A DNA stretch of 64,000 bases, taken from positions 3,100,001 to 3,164,000 of the forward strand of contig CM073198.1 of assembly GCA_037042915.1 (NCBI GenBank), read 5' to 3'. Source of the DNA: Auricularia sp. M13. Lineage: Eukaryota; Basidiomycota; Agaricomycetes; Auriculariales; Auriculariaceae. Shown here in pieces: positions 23,046-34,962 of the stretch; the stretch's first letter is position 1; each line of letters begins with the position of its first letter. The notes beneath the pieces were generated by a model, which was not told where the DNA came from, did not search any database, and worked only from the letters and a program-made list of their open reading frames with translations. The translations under genes and the position numbers were made by a program.

Positions 23046-23123
23046 CAACAGGTACCAAACGCGGAACCATCTAATGAAATTAGAAAACGTAGATACAATA
23101 CTCCCAAAGCATCCCAGTCATCA

Positions 23124-24981
23124 TCAGTTGCCCGCCGCCTCGGCCGCAAGCACTCTATCAACGGCATCCTTCACGACGCGCACGGCGTCCGTCGTCTCGC
23201 GCACAGACATCGCCGCGGAAATCGCAAGCCGTATGCTCGGCCTCGGCTCGGGCGATTCCTGGCCCTTGAGCCGGCGTGCGCGCGAGATGAGGACGCCATT
23301 CTTGATGGACTCGTCAACGATCTGCTGCAGCACACGCTCCTCGCGGCCGTAGTGCAGTGCTGCCGCCGACGGCTTCTCCGACGCGCCCAGCGCGAAGTAC
23401 GACGCCGGCGCGGTGAGCAGCGGCTGTCCCGAGCGCGGGCGCAGGAGGATGTGGAGGACGGGGCTGTTGACGTCCGACGGGAGCTCGATGCCGGGCGTTT
23501 TCTCGAGCACGGCGTGCGCGGCGCGCACATTCTCCCGCAGACGCGGGATGATGGAGGCATCGCGTTCCAGAATGTGGATGCCCTCGGAGCCGGCGACGGC
23601 CAGCAGCGGCGGCAGCGCGGCCGAGAAGACGTTGCTGGCGCTGTTGATGCGCTGTTCGCCCAGACGTCAGTGACTACGAAGAACGGAAGGATGGGTTCTG
23701 GCTCACCTGATGGTTGGTCATGACGCTGGTACCAGCGCAAAAGCCGCCTCCAGCAGAAAGACTGTGTGCGAGCGAGCCGACAAGGATGTCAACCTCCTTC
23801 GCATCGACACCGTAATGCTCCGTCAGGCCGCGTCCGTGCGCGCCCAGGGCACCGAACGAGAAAGTCTCGTCGAGGATAAGCCTATGCTTATACTTTTTCT
23901 TGAGCGCAATCTGCAGAGCGTCAGTCAAAAGGCAATCAACTATTGGCCGAACAGAGTACGCACAATACCAGGCAAGTCAGCAATGGAACCGTCCACGTCG
24001 AATACGCCCTCGGAAATGATGAAGCGGCGCGTGAGCGGGGCGCGTTTCTTGCGGCGCTCGCGGTCCATGGCGTGCAGAATTTCCTCGAGGTGCTGCATGT
24101 CGTTATGGCGGTAGTAGCGCACGGTCGAGCGGCTGTTGTTGATGCCCTGGCGAATGCCCCAGCTGATGGCGGCGTCCGCGACAATCACGTCGCCCTTCTT
24201 GCAGAACGCGGGGATGACGGAGCTGATGGTGGCGAACGCCTGCGAGTACAGGATGCTGCTCTCCGTGCCGAGGAACGCCGCGATGTCGCGCTCAAGGTCG
24301 ACATGCACGTCTAGCCACACACGCACACAGAGTCAGCCTGTGCAAGCCAACGTAGATCCAGGAGCAGCAGAAAAGGCGAACACACCAATGGTACCGTAGA
24401 AGCACGGCGGGCCGCAGCTGCCCAGGCCGTAGCCGCGGAGCGTCTCGACGCAGCGCTCCTTGACGCGCTCGTTGTTCATCAGGCCGGCGAAGTTGAAGCT
24501 GGCGAGGTTGACGACCTGCTGCCCGCTCGCGAGCGTCGCGCGCGGGCCCGACGGGCCGACGACGACCGGCACGCTCGCGAGCTCGCGCTCGTCGTCCTCG
24601 CCCAGCGGCTCCAGCAGCGGCTCCGGCGTCCAGTCGTCCACGAGCTCGTCGACCTCCTGCAAGGCGGCGCACGCTCAGTTCAGCACACAGCACACAGCGC
24701 GGAAGTCGGCCTGGACCCGCCTTTTCTGAGAAGCGGATGAAATGGCGCGCAGACGAGTCCGTGCGCCGGCGCGACTGCAGCAGCGTCGCGACGGCGAAGA
24801 GGAAGAGACAGAGCTCGAGCACCGTGCGGCCGGGGTCGTTCTGGTGCGAGCTCTTGATGTACCGCGCGACGACCGGCGAGCCAGGCAGCGCGAAGAAGGC
24901 GCGCTCCAGCGTCGCCCAGCCATACGCGAGCGTGGCGAACATGGGCTCCAGCGTCGACGCCGCCGTCGTCGTCGAGTTCAT
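23124..24981 (-). CDS. LCB1: Serine palmitoyltransferase subunit 1 (Lcb1)
   Basis: This is the Lcb1 subunit of serine palmitoyltransferase, which condenses serine with palmitoyl-CoA as the first step of sphingolipid synthesis at the ER. The N-terminus has a membrane segment ([16 protein letters not shown]). Then come [18 protein letters not shown], the glycine-rich block [54 protein letters not shown] and [18 protein letters not shown]. At the place where the catalytic partner Lcb2 has its PLP lysine, this protein reads [12 protein letters not shown] with no Lys, which is normal for Lcb1. Exon 1 is 24721-24981 and is followed by a 64-base intron whose donor is apparently GC (AAG then GCGGGT). 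Length is about 510 residues, as expected. Confidence 0.94.
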
Positions 24982-25156
24982 CCTGGCGAATTGGACTTGG
25001 GGAGAAAACAGTCAGCCGCTGCGGCGCCCGCCGCAAGCCCGAAATTCAGATCAAGAATCAGACGCTTCGTTTGTATGCGCCTGTTGACGCGCTTTCGCGC
25101 ATCCGGATTGGCTGATTTTCATTGGGTGCTAAGATAGGTCCTGGTGTACAACTGGA

Positions 25157-26379
25157 TTACAGTTTCTGCGACTCTTCTGCGCGTGCCTTCTGCACGGCGT
25201 CCAAGACGGCCGCGTGCACGTCCTTGCCGCACGCGATGACGCCAAAGTTTTCTCCCAGGGTTCTCCCAAGACCAAAGTCCAGGGGCTGTCCGCGCGAGTC
25301 CGAGACTATGCCTCCTGCCTCGGTCACGAGCAGCGACCCACCCGCATGATCCTGTGAAGCAAGTGAGCGTGTCGAAACGGCCAGAGGGAGCAGACTCACC
25401 CAGATCTTCTCGACGTAGCCTACACCGGTGGGCATGCGCAAATAGATGTCGCCGTCTCCGCGCGCAAGCGAGCAGTATTTGGCCTGGCTGTCCATGCGCA
25501 CCGGCGCGGCCGTGATACCCAGGTGGTGTGCGATGCGCGATGTGAACGAGTGCGAGGAATGCGCGGCCTCGACGGACTCGAGCGTACGCAGCTCCGACGT
25601 CTTGCGCGACGGAATGCGGATGGGCGTCGCGTTCTCTGGCGCCGAGATAGGCCGCTAGCAGGGGCAGGGTGAGCGCGTGCGCCGATGACACATGGTTGAG
25701 CGGCTGCGGACCTGCTCTGCGCCTTGCCCTTTGACGGCGAGGAAAATGCAGCCCTTTTCGACCGCAGAGTCGTCGGTGCCGGTCAGCGGCAGGTTCGGGC
25801 AGCCCATGGCGCCGAGCTTGACGTCGGCGTCCTCGATGAGCGCGAGACAGACGGCGTACTGCTCGCCGCGCAGGAAGCCCTTGGTGCCGTCGACGGGGTC
25901 GATGGTCCACATGCGGCCGGTGCGGCCGCCGGCGTGGTTGCCGCGGTCGATGGCGTCGAGCAGCTGGGCAGTGGTGCGCGTGCTGCCGGGGCCGATGCCC
26001 CACTCTGGGCGCTCCCAGTCGCGCAGCGGCAGGGCGAGGGCATCGTTGGCGAGCTCTGTGATGCGCTTCGCGAGTGCGCTGTCCGGCGCGCGCAGCTCGC
26101 TCGCGTCCTCCTCGCCGACGATGGGGTCCGATGGGAAGACGGCGTGCAGGATGGTGCTGATGACGGCCTGGGCGCTGTAGTCCGCCACTGTTCGCGTCAA
26201 ACACGCAGGGCTGGCAGGCACGGGGGGCGCGCACCGGTGACTGGGGACTTGTCGCCCTTGACGAGGGTCTCGTTCTGGACGAGGCGCTTGAAGACGTGGG
26301 CGGTGAGGGCGCTGGCCCTGAGGACGGCGGAGAGCGCGACCTGTTTCTCGAGCGCGAGCGTGGCGGCCATGCGAAGCAT
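25157..26379 (-). CDS. MET22: 3'(2'),5'-bisphosphate nucleotidase (Met22/Hal2)
   Basis: Magnesium-dependent, lithium/sodium-sensitive phosphatase that removes the 3'-phosphate from PAP/PAPS produced in sulfate assimilation, preventing inhibition of RNA-processing exonucleases. It belongs to the inositol monophosphatase fold. Metal-binding motifs are all present: PIVGEEDASELR, MWTIDPVDGTKGFLRGEQYA and, in the last exons, WDHAGGSLLVTEAGG. It ends KARAEESQKL. There are about four to five exons; splice sites near 26190 and 25640 were located, others less exactly. Two candidate starts exist (26379, MLRMAATLALEK, or 26370). No targeting signal is obvious. The carbonic anhydrase gene diverges 191 bases away. 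Confidence 0.93.
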
Positions 26380-26570
26380 TCAAGGCCCGAATGCCGGAGC
26401 GGGGGAGAGGAGCGTCAGCCACCGGCAGACAACGCGCCGCGGACCCTTTCTGATCTGGCACGTATAACTACGGCACCAAACCGTATCAGCCCGTTGCTGC
26501 TTATAGCCCTTGTCCCTTGCCACCGCCCCTCTCTCCTCACTCTTCCTCGCTCTCCCTCACTCAGCCCAAA

Positions 26571-27432
26571 ATGCCGTACTCGTCGTTCCCGGCCCTGTCG
26601 CGCGTCCTCGCCGCCAACGCACAGTGGGCACACGACGTCGCCCAGGTCGAGCCTGGCTTCTTCGAGAAGAGCGCGCAGGGCCAGTCGCCCAAGGTGGTGG
26701 TCCGCTGAACGACCACAGAGCGCGCATTCCAACCCGTTCTCCCCCGCAGCTGCTCTGGATCGGCTGCGCCGACAGCAGAGTGCCCGAGTCCGTCCTCACC
26801 GCCGCGAAGCCCGGCGAGATATTCGTCCACAGGAACATTGCAAAGTGAGTTCGGTTACAGGCACCGCACAGAACCTTATCAACCGTCCCTCAGCCAGGTC
26901 CATCTCGACGACGACTCCGTGCTGTCCGTCCTGACCTACGCTGTCATGCATCTCGGCGTCGAGCACAGTGCATACACTCTATTTTCGTCCCCCCGCCGCA
27001 CAACACTGACTTCCATTCCCAGTCGTCGTTGCCGGCCACACGAATTGCGGCGGCGCAGCGGCCGCCCTCAACGCGGCCTGCAAGGAACACTCGGACGCCA
27101 CCACGCCGCTCGCGCGTTTCCTCGCGCCCATCGTCGACCTCGCGCGCAAGCTCAACTTTGGCGCATCGCCGCCGCCCCACGCGCTCGATCTCGTAGTTGA
27201 GGAGAACGTCAAGCAGCAGGTGCGCACCCCGGGCCTTCCCCCATCGCGGCATCGCCGTGCTCAATAATCCATTAATATCTCAATCATGATGCAGGTCAAG
27301 AACTGCGCAGAGAGCGACGTGCTCAAAGAAGCCTGGGCAGCAGGCAAGAAGGTCTGGGTCCACGGCTGGATCTACGAGCTTGAGCGCGGCACGCTCAAGG
27401 ACCTCGATGTCAATGTTGGCCCGCCGCAGTGA
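26571..27432 (+). CDS. Beta-class carbonic anhydrase
   Basis: Zinc enzyme interconverting CO2 and bicarbonate. About 220 residues in at least five exons starting at ATG 26571. Zinc and catalytic-dyad motifs are intact: [14 protein letters not shown] (Cys ligand and Asp-Arg dyad) and [15 protein letters not shown] (His and Cys ligands). Other family blocks are [58 protein letters not shown]. There is no clear mitochondrial presequence, so it is probably cytosolic. The introns are short and GT-AG, for example after SPK (GTGGTG...CCGCAG) and after AAAG (27217-27295 region). Confidence 0.94.
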
Positions 27433-27627
27433 ATGCCTCGGGCGCCGAGGGGGGTGTTGCTATCTCGTTTTATGGGTATAAGCCTTATCGTTGTGTTATA
27501 CTTGCTTTCCCTTTCCATAATTCACACACGCGTTGCTGTTTGAACGGGACTTGAGTAAATTCGCGTGAAACGCGCTGTGCGGCGAAGGCCGGCAGCAGAA
27601 GCCGGCATTCTTTTGCTTCGACCCGCC

Positions 27628-29064
27628 ATGAGCACCGTGACGACGACCGAGATTCGCGCGTCGCTCGAGCGCCACAATGCGACCTTCGAGTCGCTGCTCA
27701 AGCTCATTCCCGCTAAATACTACATCGTGCGCGACGATGCGGAGGCAGAGGTGCGCTGGATTTTGCGCCACTGCAAAATGCTTTCGCGCTGACACGGTGC
27801 GCGGGTCCAGTACTCGAACAAGTACCAAAAAAACAAGAAGAAGCAAAAGATGCCCAAGCAGCAGATTAAGGAGGCCTCCAAAAAGGCGAAGCGCGACAAG
27901 GTGCGCACCCATGTCTAGCAGACAGCTACAGCAAACTAACTGCTGTCCGCTCCATAGCTGGACCCGGCGAATAACAAAACGATAGTCGACCTGCAAGAGG
28001 AAGCCGCGGCGCAAGAGGCAGCGTCGTCTAAAAGCAAGGGCAAGCGGCCCGCGGCTGCTTCGGACGACGATGACGATGAATCGGACGACGACGGCGGCAT
28101 GGTCGTGGATTCGGACGAGGAGGAGGAAGGCGCGCCCGCCAGCAGAAAGGAGCTCAAGCCGATGCAGCCCAGCGCAAGCATCCAGGACCTGCGCGCGCGG
28201 CTGCACGCGCGCATCGACGCGCTCAAGAAGCGCTCGGGCCCGCGCGGCTACAGCGGCGGGCGCGATGCGCTGCTCGAACACCGGCGCGCGCTGCGCGAGA
28301 ACCGCCGGCAGAAGACGCGCGAGAAGAAGCGGTCCAAGGCGGACGAGAGGGAGCACAAGGGCGAGAAGGCGCAGAGCAAGGACAAAGGCACGACGTACAA
28401 TGCCAAGGTGCGCAGAACCGCTTTCCTCGCTCTTCATACGCTTACTTGAATCGTGGTGTATTTGCGTGCGCAGAGCCAGCTGCTCGTGCAGGAGCAGGGC
28501 GGCGGCTCCTCGTACGGCCGTGCTGGCGCATCGTCGTCCAGCGGCACGGCCAACGTCGTGTTCTCCAACATCACGCCGTCCACGCACGCGCAGAAGCGAC
28601 ACAAAACGTCGTCAGACCCGAAGCAGGCACTGGCGCAGCTCGAGCGGCACCAAGAGAAGCTCGCGAGCCTCCCCGAGGACAAGCGCAAGCAGGTCGCGGA
28701 GCGCGAGCGGTGGGAGAAGGCGCAGCTGCGCATGGAGGGCGAGAAGGTGCACGACGACGCCGGACGGCTCAAAAAGGCCGTCAAGCGCAAGGAGAAGGAG
28801 AAGGAGAAGAGCAAGAAGAATTGGTGCGCCCCCTTTCATTCTGACGTTGCGCTTTTCGTTGACGGTAAGGTACTGTGTAGGGACGAGCGCCACGCCGAGC
28901 TGCAGAAAAGCATGGCTGCCAAGCAGAAGAAGCGCTCCGACAACATTGCGATGCGCAACGAGCGGCGGCACGACAAGAAGGGCGGCAAAAAGTCCTCCAA
29001 GTCGCGCCCTGGCTTCGAGGGCAAGAGCTTTGGCGGCAAGCCCAAGGCGAAGTCGAAAAAGTAG
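27628..29064 (+). CDS. SURF6/Rrp14-family nucleolar ribosome-biogenesis protein
   Basis: Homologue of vertebrate SURF6 and yeast Rrp14, nucleolar proteins needed for pre-rRNA processing and 60S/40S assembly. Five exons; the first intron (60 bases, GTGCGC...GTCCAG) closes to [13 protein letters not shown], then [34 protein letters not shown]. The middle is an acidic [11 protein letters not shown] segment. The SURF6 core contains [38 protein letters not shown] and VVFSNITPS. The C-terminus is a long Lys/Glu/Arg coiled coil ending [19 protein letters not shown] and a basic Lys-Ser-Lys tail suited to nucleolar localisation. About 380 residues. Confidence 0.92.
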
Positions 29065-30476
29065 TCGACTGCACTCGTTCGGGACTGTATCGCCCTTGCA
29101 ATTCTACGTCGTTGCTATGTGATCGCAAGGTTCCACTGGTTGTGCTCAAGCGAGCCTACGGCCTGCGACAGAACTTGATTCACTGCTGCACTGCCGAAGC
29201 CGAAAACTCTGTGGCCACTTGCGCAAAGAGCTATGTTTACCGGAAAGACTATCGCCGGAGCAATGTGATGCTCGCCTTGTCTTGCGCGTGGCGGCTGTAT
29301 GCCTTTCTACCTCACAGACATCACATGGGGCCTAGTCTGACGACGCTTTGTCTGCCTACCTTCTTTCGGGCGATTATTCTCTCGGGCTTCTGCTATCTGG
29401 CTTCGGGGGATTATGAGGCTTACAAAGTATGCCGACCTATACCGTGGTTTCACCGTTACCTAGCGCTGAACGCTGACCGGCAACCAACGAGCCTTGCGCA
29501 TAGGCGTGATAAGGGTTATTCATACATCGAGGACTCCCACGATATGCGCGGCTTATGAAACGTCGTCGATATCGGTGCCGTCGGGGGCGAGACCCTACTG
29601 TGCCATTCTGGATGGCTCCCCTCTCTTTCGCTCCTCAGTGAAATGCTGCGGCCGCAGCGTCGCGCGTCGTGATCATGACTCTCTTTGCGATGAGCGCTGC
29701 GACTGAACTTGTCGTAGCATGATACCGGGCTGCAATCCCCGTGCTCACAGGCGTCAGTTGCTGTATTGGGGTGTGGATCATCGGTCAGCAATCCGCAATG
29801 CAACGTGCAGCCATGCCGATCGACATGGCCAGAATCTCCCCACCCATCTGGTTTTCACGCCTCGCGGCTACGAAACTAGCGCCAATCGTGCACAGGTGAC
29901 GGCCAGGGCTGGAAAGAAAGACGATACGGGTTAGATGACGCTATCGAGGTACTCTCGCAATAATAAGCATTAAATATAAGTGGTAAAATACAGCTTGGAG
30001 ACTATGCAGTGTACACGATTAACGGCGTCCAAGGATACACATGCTACGGTAGCTTTTCAGGTATTACACGACATCACAGGACAACCTACTACAGCTCCTG
30101 ATAATTCGGGACCCACGCCGCAGGATCTGCAGTACGTCCAGCGTCAGGCAGCGGGCGAAGTCTGTCAAATTGGGGAGACGGCCATCACGCTCCCAGCCAT
30201 GCCATCCAAGCGCCTGCAAGGCCGGTCTGCCGTGTTGGCGATGCGGGCAGGAGCATCCGAACAGCTTCTAGGCTGCTGTGTGGTGAGGCAGCATCTCTGC
30301 TCAATGCCAGGTCACCGAAGTGGCCTCAAAAAGAGCCGTATGCGCCTCTACTAGGCCTCTTGTGTGAAGAGCCCGTGGAGAGGGGCGTTGTAATCAGATC
30401 ATATGACGCCTGGGATTGACACGCTTTAGTAGACGCGCGCGCCGGCGTAAGAGCAACACGCGCACCTGGTCGCCTG
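29065..30476. other. Intergenic between SURF6 and F-box genes
   Basis: No recognisable gene. The longest plus-strand open frame (29112-29558, 148 codons) shows no domain and no coding-like splice partners. The composition is less GC-rich than in the flanking exons. It should contain the 3' ends of both convergent neighbours. Confidence 0.4.
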
Positions 30477-31601
30477 TTAGCGGTTGATTTTGTTGGGCGC
30501 GGCCTGCAGCTCGGCGAGCGCAGGGGCCGGGTACTCGAACGCCGTGTCGGCCTTGAGGACGGACACATGGACGCCTGGCGACGTGTAGTGTATGCGCGCG
30601 ATGTCGGACGGCTCCAAGGCGATGCCCTCCACCTGCAGGTAGCGGAGCCGCGGCCAGACGCCTAGGTCTGCGCTGAATGCCAGGGGAAGCACCCACTCGC
30701 GGAAATGAGCAGCCCGGTTGTCGGCACCGAAGAAGACGACGCCGTGAAAGATGGGCGTGAGCGCGACCGTCAGGGTTTTGAGCGTCGCGCGACAGGAGTT
30801 GGCGAGCAGCGCGAACTGCGTCAGGACGAGCTCCTCGGTCGCGAGGTCGTACTCCTCGTCGGCGCGCGCGTTCCCGCTCTTGCGCAGCGCCAGACTTTCG
30901 AGGTTCTCGCAACGACCGGCGAGATACTGCAGTAAGCGCGGAAGAAAGTCTGGTTCGGGCGAATGGATGTGGTCCAGCACAAGCTCGCGAAGGCGGTCCA
31001 AGGAGTGCAAGACACTCGTCACCAGACGCTCCGTCGCAAGTCCAGCCAGATGCACGGCGGTGACGCGTGGGAACAGGATTGGAGGGAATTCCTGCACCAT
31101 TTCGCCACTTGAGAAGTTCAAGTGTACGCGTTCTGCCATGTTGAGCCGTCGAAAGAAGTCGATGGGAGATTCAGCGACCTGCTGCACTGTGGGCTGCACT
31201 GGTACAAGCGCGATCGCGCTCTGGAGACCTGGCCATATCTGGTCCGTCCAGTTAGCAGGTAGCGGGGCAGGCGCCGGCGCTGGCGCGCAGTCGTCGAGGA
31301 ATATGTGCCAGGAGATATCATGAATGTAGTTCGCGTACGCTGGGTGCGCGGCCACAGTGCGAATGAGCTTTCGCTGCGCTCCGCGAACCTCAAAGCCGTT
31401 GTCTACTGGGAACGGCCAGTCTTCCGTAGGCTCCTGTACGATGATGTCGAGGTCGATGTGGTAGTAAATACTTCGCACGGTGAGCGCGTGAATGCGCTTT
31501 GCGGTGAGCACAAAGTTGAGCAGGTCGGCGAGAGGCAACCACGACGCAATCTCAGCCTGCAGCTCTGGTGCGAGCCGCTGGAACTGAGGGAAGGCAGCCA
31601 T
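30477..31601 (-). CDS. F-box-like protein, single exon
   Basis: An uninterrupted 374-codon frame. The N-terminal FQRLAPELQAEIASWLPLADL and FVLTAKRIHALTVRSI follow the F-box pattern (L-P-E-l-...-i-...-L-...-L-...-v-c-k-...). The rest is leucine-rich with weak repeat character (LHSLDRLRELVLDHIHS; NLESLALRKSG; RLRYLQVEGIALEPSDIAR), as in basidiomycete F-box/LRR-like substrate adaptors of SCF ubiquitin ligases. Such genes are heavily expanded in Agaricomycetes and most have no known substrate. The absence of introns contrasts with the intron-dense neighbours. A TATA box is 51-60 bases upstream. Confidence 0.82.
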   Translation of the reverse strand: MAAFPQFQRLAPELQAEIASWLPLADLLNFVLTAKRIHALTVRSIYYHIDLDIIVQEPTEDWPFPVDNGFEVRGAQRKLIRTVAAHPAYANYIHDISWHIFLDDCAPAPAPAPLPANWTDQIWPGLQSAIALVPVQPTVQQVAESPIDFFRRLNMAERVHLNFSSGEMVQEFPPILFPRVTAVHLAGLATERLVTSVLHSLDRLRELVLDHIHSPEPDFLPRLLQYLAGRCENLESLALRKSGNARADEEYDLATEELVLTQFALLANSCRATLKTLTVALTPIFHGVVFFGADNRAAHFREWVLPLAFSADLGVWPRLRYLQVEGIALEPSDIARIHYTSPGVHVSVLKADTAFEYPAPALAELQAAPNKINR

Positions 31602-31651
31602 GGCTGAGCCGTGGCGCGGGGATTAGGTGTGAGAGGATTGACGCGAGGCGA

Positions 31652-31661
31652 CTTATATATA
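31652..31661 (-). promoter_or_regulatory. TATA box of the F-box gene
   Basis: TATATATAAG on the minus strand, 51-60 bases upstream of the ATG at 31601. Confidence 0.6.
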
Positions 31662-32447
31662 CAACAGGGTCGTTACTTGGCACGGTGCAACTGCGCGCAC
31701 CGGGCTTCAAAGACCGGATGTCCATCCAACAACAATCCGCCGCCGTCCGGCAAATACGCCCGTTCTCCACCAGCTGTGCCCTCTGTTGACCGACGTCGCG
31801 TAGATCTGCAGGCGCCTTGTATTTCGTGTACACTTGCAGACCTTCCAACCCGATATCTGTGTGAATATTTCGAAATATCCCGGTCCCTGGATATGGAGAT
31901 AAGCCCGCGAAGCTTGCGGGCATCATTCAATTGATGGTGCAAGGCCAGTAGCTACGAATTTGGTCGATTTGCAGCTGGGTCTGCGACGTGTATCTGCTGC
32001 GCAACTTCGTGGACGCGGCTTCAAAGTTATTTCATAGATTCTAGCCAGCAAGATCATATACCATCGTCACTGACCGCAGCGATTCGAACGGGTGCGACAA
32101 CGCAGAATGCAGTGCACTGACCAGTGATACCAGGATCCCGCGAGCGCGCCAAGTCGGGATAGTAGTGACAGTGCAATGGCCCGATGAATATATGGCAGAG
32201 CATGCTGGCTACGATTGTCACGAAGTCCCGGTGAATGGGTCATGTACGACCGCCCACGTCGGATGGCATGGCGGAAGAGTGGATGCTTGCGATGGGTGAT
32301 AGATGAAGGAGGCAATATCCGCGTTGCTGCCGCGGGTATTGACGCGAGCAATGGTCCTTGTGCGGGTGCAGAGCAGTTAGAAGTGACGTTCGGTGCCCAG
32401 AGACGGATTCGAACTTGGAGTCGAACGGGTCAGCAGCCAACATAAGC
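31662..32447. other. Intergenic, divergent promoters of the F-box and zinc transporter genes
   Basis: No gene supported. Two tRNA-like T-arm words (near 32085 and 32405) do not fold as tRNAs. A small 5' exon of the zinc transporter could hide here. Confidence 0.35.
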
Positions 32448-34962
32448 ATGTTTCCGCGGAGATTGTCGGGCATATCCGTTTCTGTGAACCCGAACGGTCA
32501 GGACGCGTGCAACCGTGACGGCGCTGCTGGAATGCACAGGCGCAGGACGAGCTCAGAGGCAAATGCTCCAGAGTTGAAACTCCAACCAGAGGCGCTAGCT
32601 ACCCTCCCCAATGGCTATGCCCAGCCGCCCGTGCACCCATACGCTGCTCAGCCGCCGCCGCCCAGCAGCCAGCGCCAGCGTGTCCACTCTACACCGGCGC
32701 CATATGCCACGCAGCAGCACCACAGGCAGCATAGTCATCAGCTGGAGATAAAACCAAGCCCGTACGTGGGCCAGCCGCCGCCTCGATCTGCCTCGCTCGT
32801 ATCGCCTGCCCACTACCGAACGACATCCTATTCCGCCGCTTCGCCGTCCAGTCCTTCGTTCAGAAACCCGTTTAATGGCCCCCAGCCCAGCCAGTCCGCG
32901 CTTCCCGTACCTCCAACACTGCCAGAGGGCGATCTTGCTTCCCCACTGTCGCCGGCTTTTCCGCCGCAACCACCTCCGCCGCAGAATCCCAACGCACGGC
33001 GTCATAGTCGAATACATTCGCGCAATCTTTCGGTATTCTTTCCCCGCCCTGGACAAGGCCCTCCTCCGGCCAGCATCGCCGAGGATGGCGCCCACGAAAC
33101 TCCTTCTGAAGCGCCTTCTACGCTCGTGCCACCTGCGCATTCTCCGAAATTTGCGGGCTCGCCGAGTACGCGCTCTCCAGCAGGCAACGGGTTTGCGCCA
33201 GGCTTCAAGTTTGGCGGTCGTCCCAGCCCGGATGGCGATCAGCTGTCCTCTCCATCAACGCAGCTATCGCCTGGGACCACGACCGCACGCCGCGGTCACC
33301 ATCACAAGCACTCACTTTCGCACAACTTCTTTTCGTTCATGGACCCTACCGTTACCAATGCGCCGCCACAGATTCATACCAGCGTAGACGGTCGTTTATC
33401 ACCCGCCATGCCGCAGACACCCCACTCGCCGTGGCAACCCATGTCTCCGTTTCCCAACGGCAGCGACTTGTCTCCGGCAGTACGAGCCCGCGTGGATTCA
33501 TCAGCCACCCCGGCCGGGACGCTCTCACTGCACGATCAGCCGCTGCCCGGGCATTCGATCATCTCCAGCTTGCCCTGCATCACAGCATACTCTATTCTCG
33601 AGTTTATCGCAGGCGCTAGTCTCTGGGTGATTGGCCAACAAAACGGTAGCCTCAGCTGCACAGGGCTGGGTTATTGGGTGGTCTTTGATGCGATGGGCGT
33701 TGCGCTTGGGGCCGGCTCTGACGCTGGGCTCTTTAGGTCCGACGGTAACACGATCAGGAGGCCGTACGGGTGAGTCGTGTGCGATGCTGGACAGCATTCG
33801 TGAAAGCTGACTATTCCCCCGCGCATCTGCAATAGCCATGATCGCGTCGAGACCACCGGCCTATTTGCGCAAACCATCTATCTCCTCTTCGCTGCCGTCT
33901 ACATCTGCAAAGAGACGGTAGAACACTTCCTCCTCTCCTTTGGCGACTCGCACCATCACCACCACGCAGACGAGCTCGAACCAGACTCGTCAGTAGTTGC
34001 TCTGCAAACTCGAGCGACTCGGCTAACCTGACCCTGCAATGGACTTAGGTCTCCCTTTCCCATCACGCTGCTGCTTGCATGCCTTTCATTTATTGTCGGA
34101 TCGACCTGGTTGTATTCTAACCACTCCCGCCTAGTCGCAGGTGAACTTCTTGTTCCTCTCACCCGTTTGGTTCGCTGATGCGCAGTGAATTAGCCACTGG
34201 ACGCGCAGTGCCACTCCCTTCTGTCCAGAACATCAAGCGACTCCTCGCGAGCTTGCCAGCCTACCTAAAATCTGGCGCCTCGTCAATAGCATCGCGTAAA
34301 GCCGTGGAATATCCACGCTCGCTCTCGAACCCCTTCTTCCTCGCACCTGTGGCATTTGCAAGTGCAATACTGGGATCGACAATATTATTGCCTGTGTAAG
34401 TTATATCCCGTCGCAATTGAATTATCTACTTAACTGCTGCTCTACAGGGAGCGCCATCGTGCTGCCGACCTGCTGTTCGCAGGCGTGGAGACCTTGCTCA
34501 CATTTAATGTAGCATATCCTACAGCTGTCACACTAGGCAAGGTGTTGTTACAGACAGCACCAGACCGAGGGACTGTGGATGGACGGTTTGAATCGTTCCA
34601 TCGCGTCGTACGCGAGGTCAGAGTCCGCTCGACCTCACGTGACCATCTGCTAAATCGGCTTTATTTCTCTCCAGCTCGAGCGCCACGCCCTCGTCGTGCA
34701 CGTGCCTCCGCCTCATATCTGGCAATTATCACCACCGAGCAAGATCGATCCCACAAGCTCTCCTGCCGCTGAGAAAACTGCGCAGTTTATCGTGTCACTC
34801 GAACTCCATGTTCGCAAGGATCTCAGCGATGCGGATGCTTTGTCTTTAACACGATGGGCGTGGGAGCGCTGCTACAGTGCTCTTAACCCGCGGGGCTCAG
34901 CTGCAGGCGCCTGGGGTGATCACACTGGCGGGGGTATCACCGTTGGCATTGTCAGAGGTTAG
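32448..34962 (+). CDS. Cation-diffusion-facilitator zinc transporter with long disordered N-terminus (Zrg17/Msc2-like)
   Basis: A multi-exon gene for a CDF-family protein of roughly 750 residues. The first about 370 residues are Pro/Ser/Gln/His-rich and disordered. Membrane segments begin with HSIISSLPCITAYSILEFIAGA, then LGYWVVFDAMGVALGAG. The CDF signature region follows in the next exon: HDRVETTGLFAQTIYLLFAA, VYICKETVEHFLL. A His cluster (SHHHHHADE) comes after it, as in zinc transporters. Further segments are PITLLLACLSFIVGSTWLY and NPFFLAPVAFASAILGST. The C-terminal cytosolic domain (FIVSLELHVRKDLSDADA) matches the CDF C-terminal fold. The motif set suggests the Zrg17/Msc2 group of ER/Golgi zinc loaders. 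ATG 32448 is the first Met in the long frame; no upstream exon was proven. Confidence 0.85.

Noticed and set aside
23700-24000. LCB1 read as a defective enzyme because the PLP lysine is missing
   Set aside because: Absence of the lysine is the normal state of Lcb1; the lysine is carried by the Lcb2 partner.
32080-32420. tRNA-like GTTCGAATC words on the minus strand near 32085 and 32405
   Set aside because: The flanking bases do not form a five-pair T-stem and no matching D-arm, anticodon arm or acceptor stem could be found.
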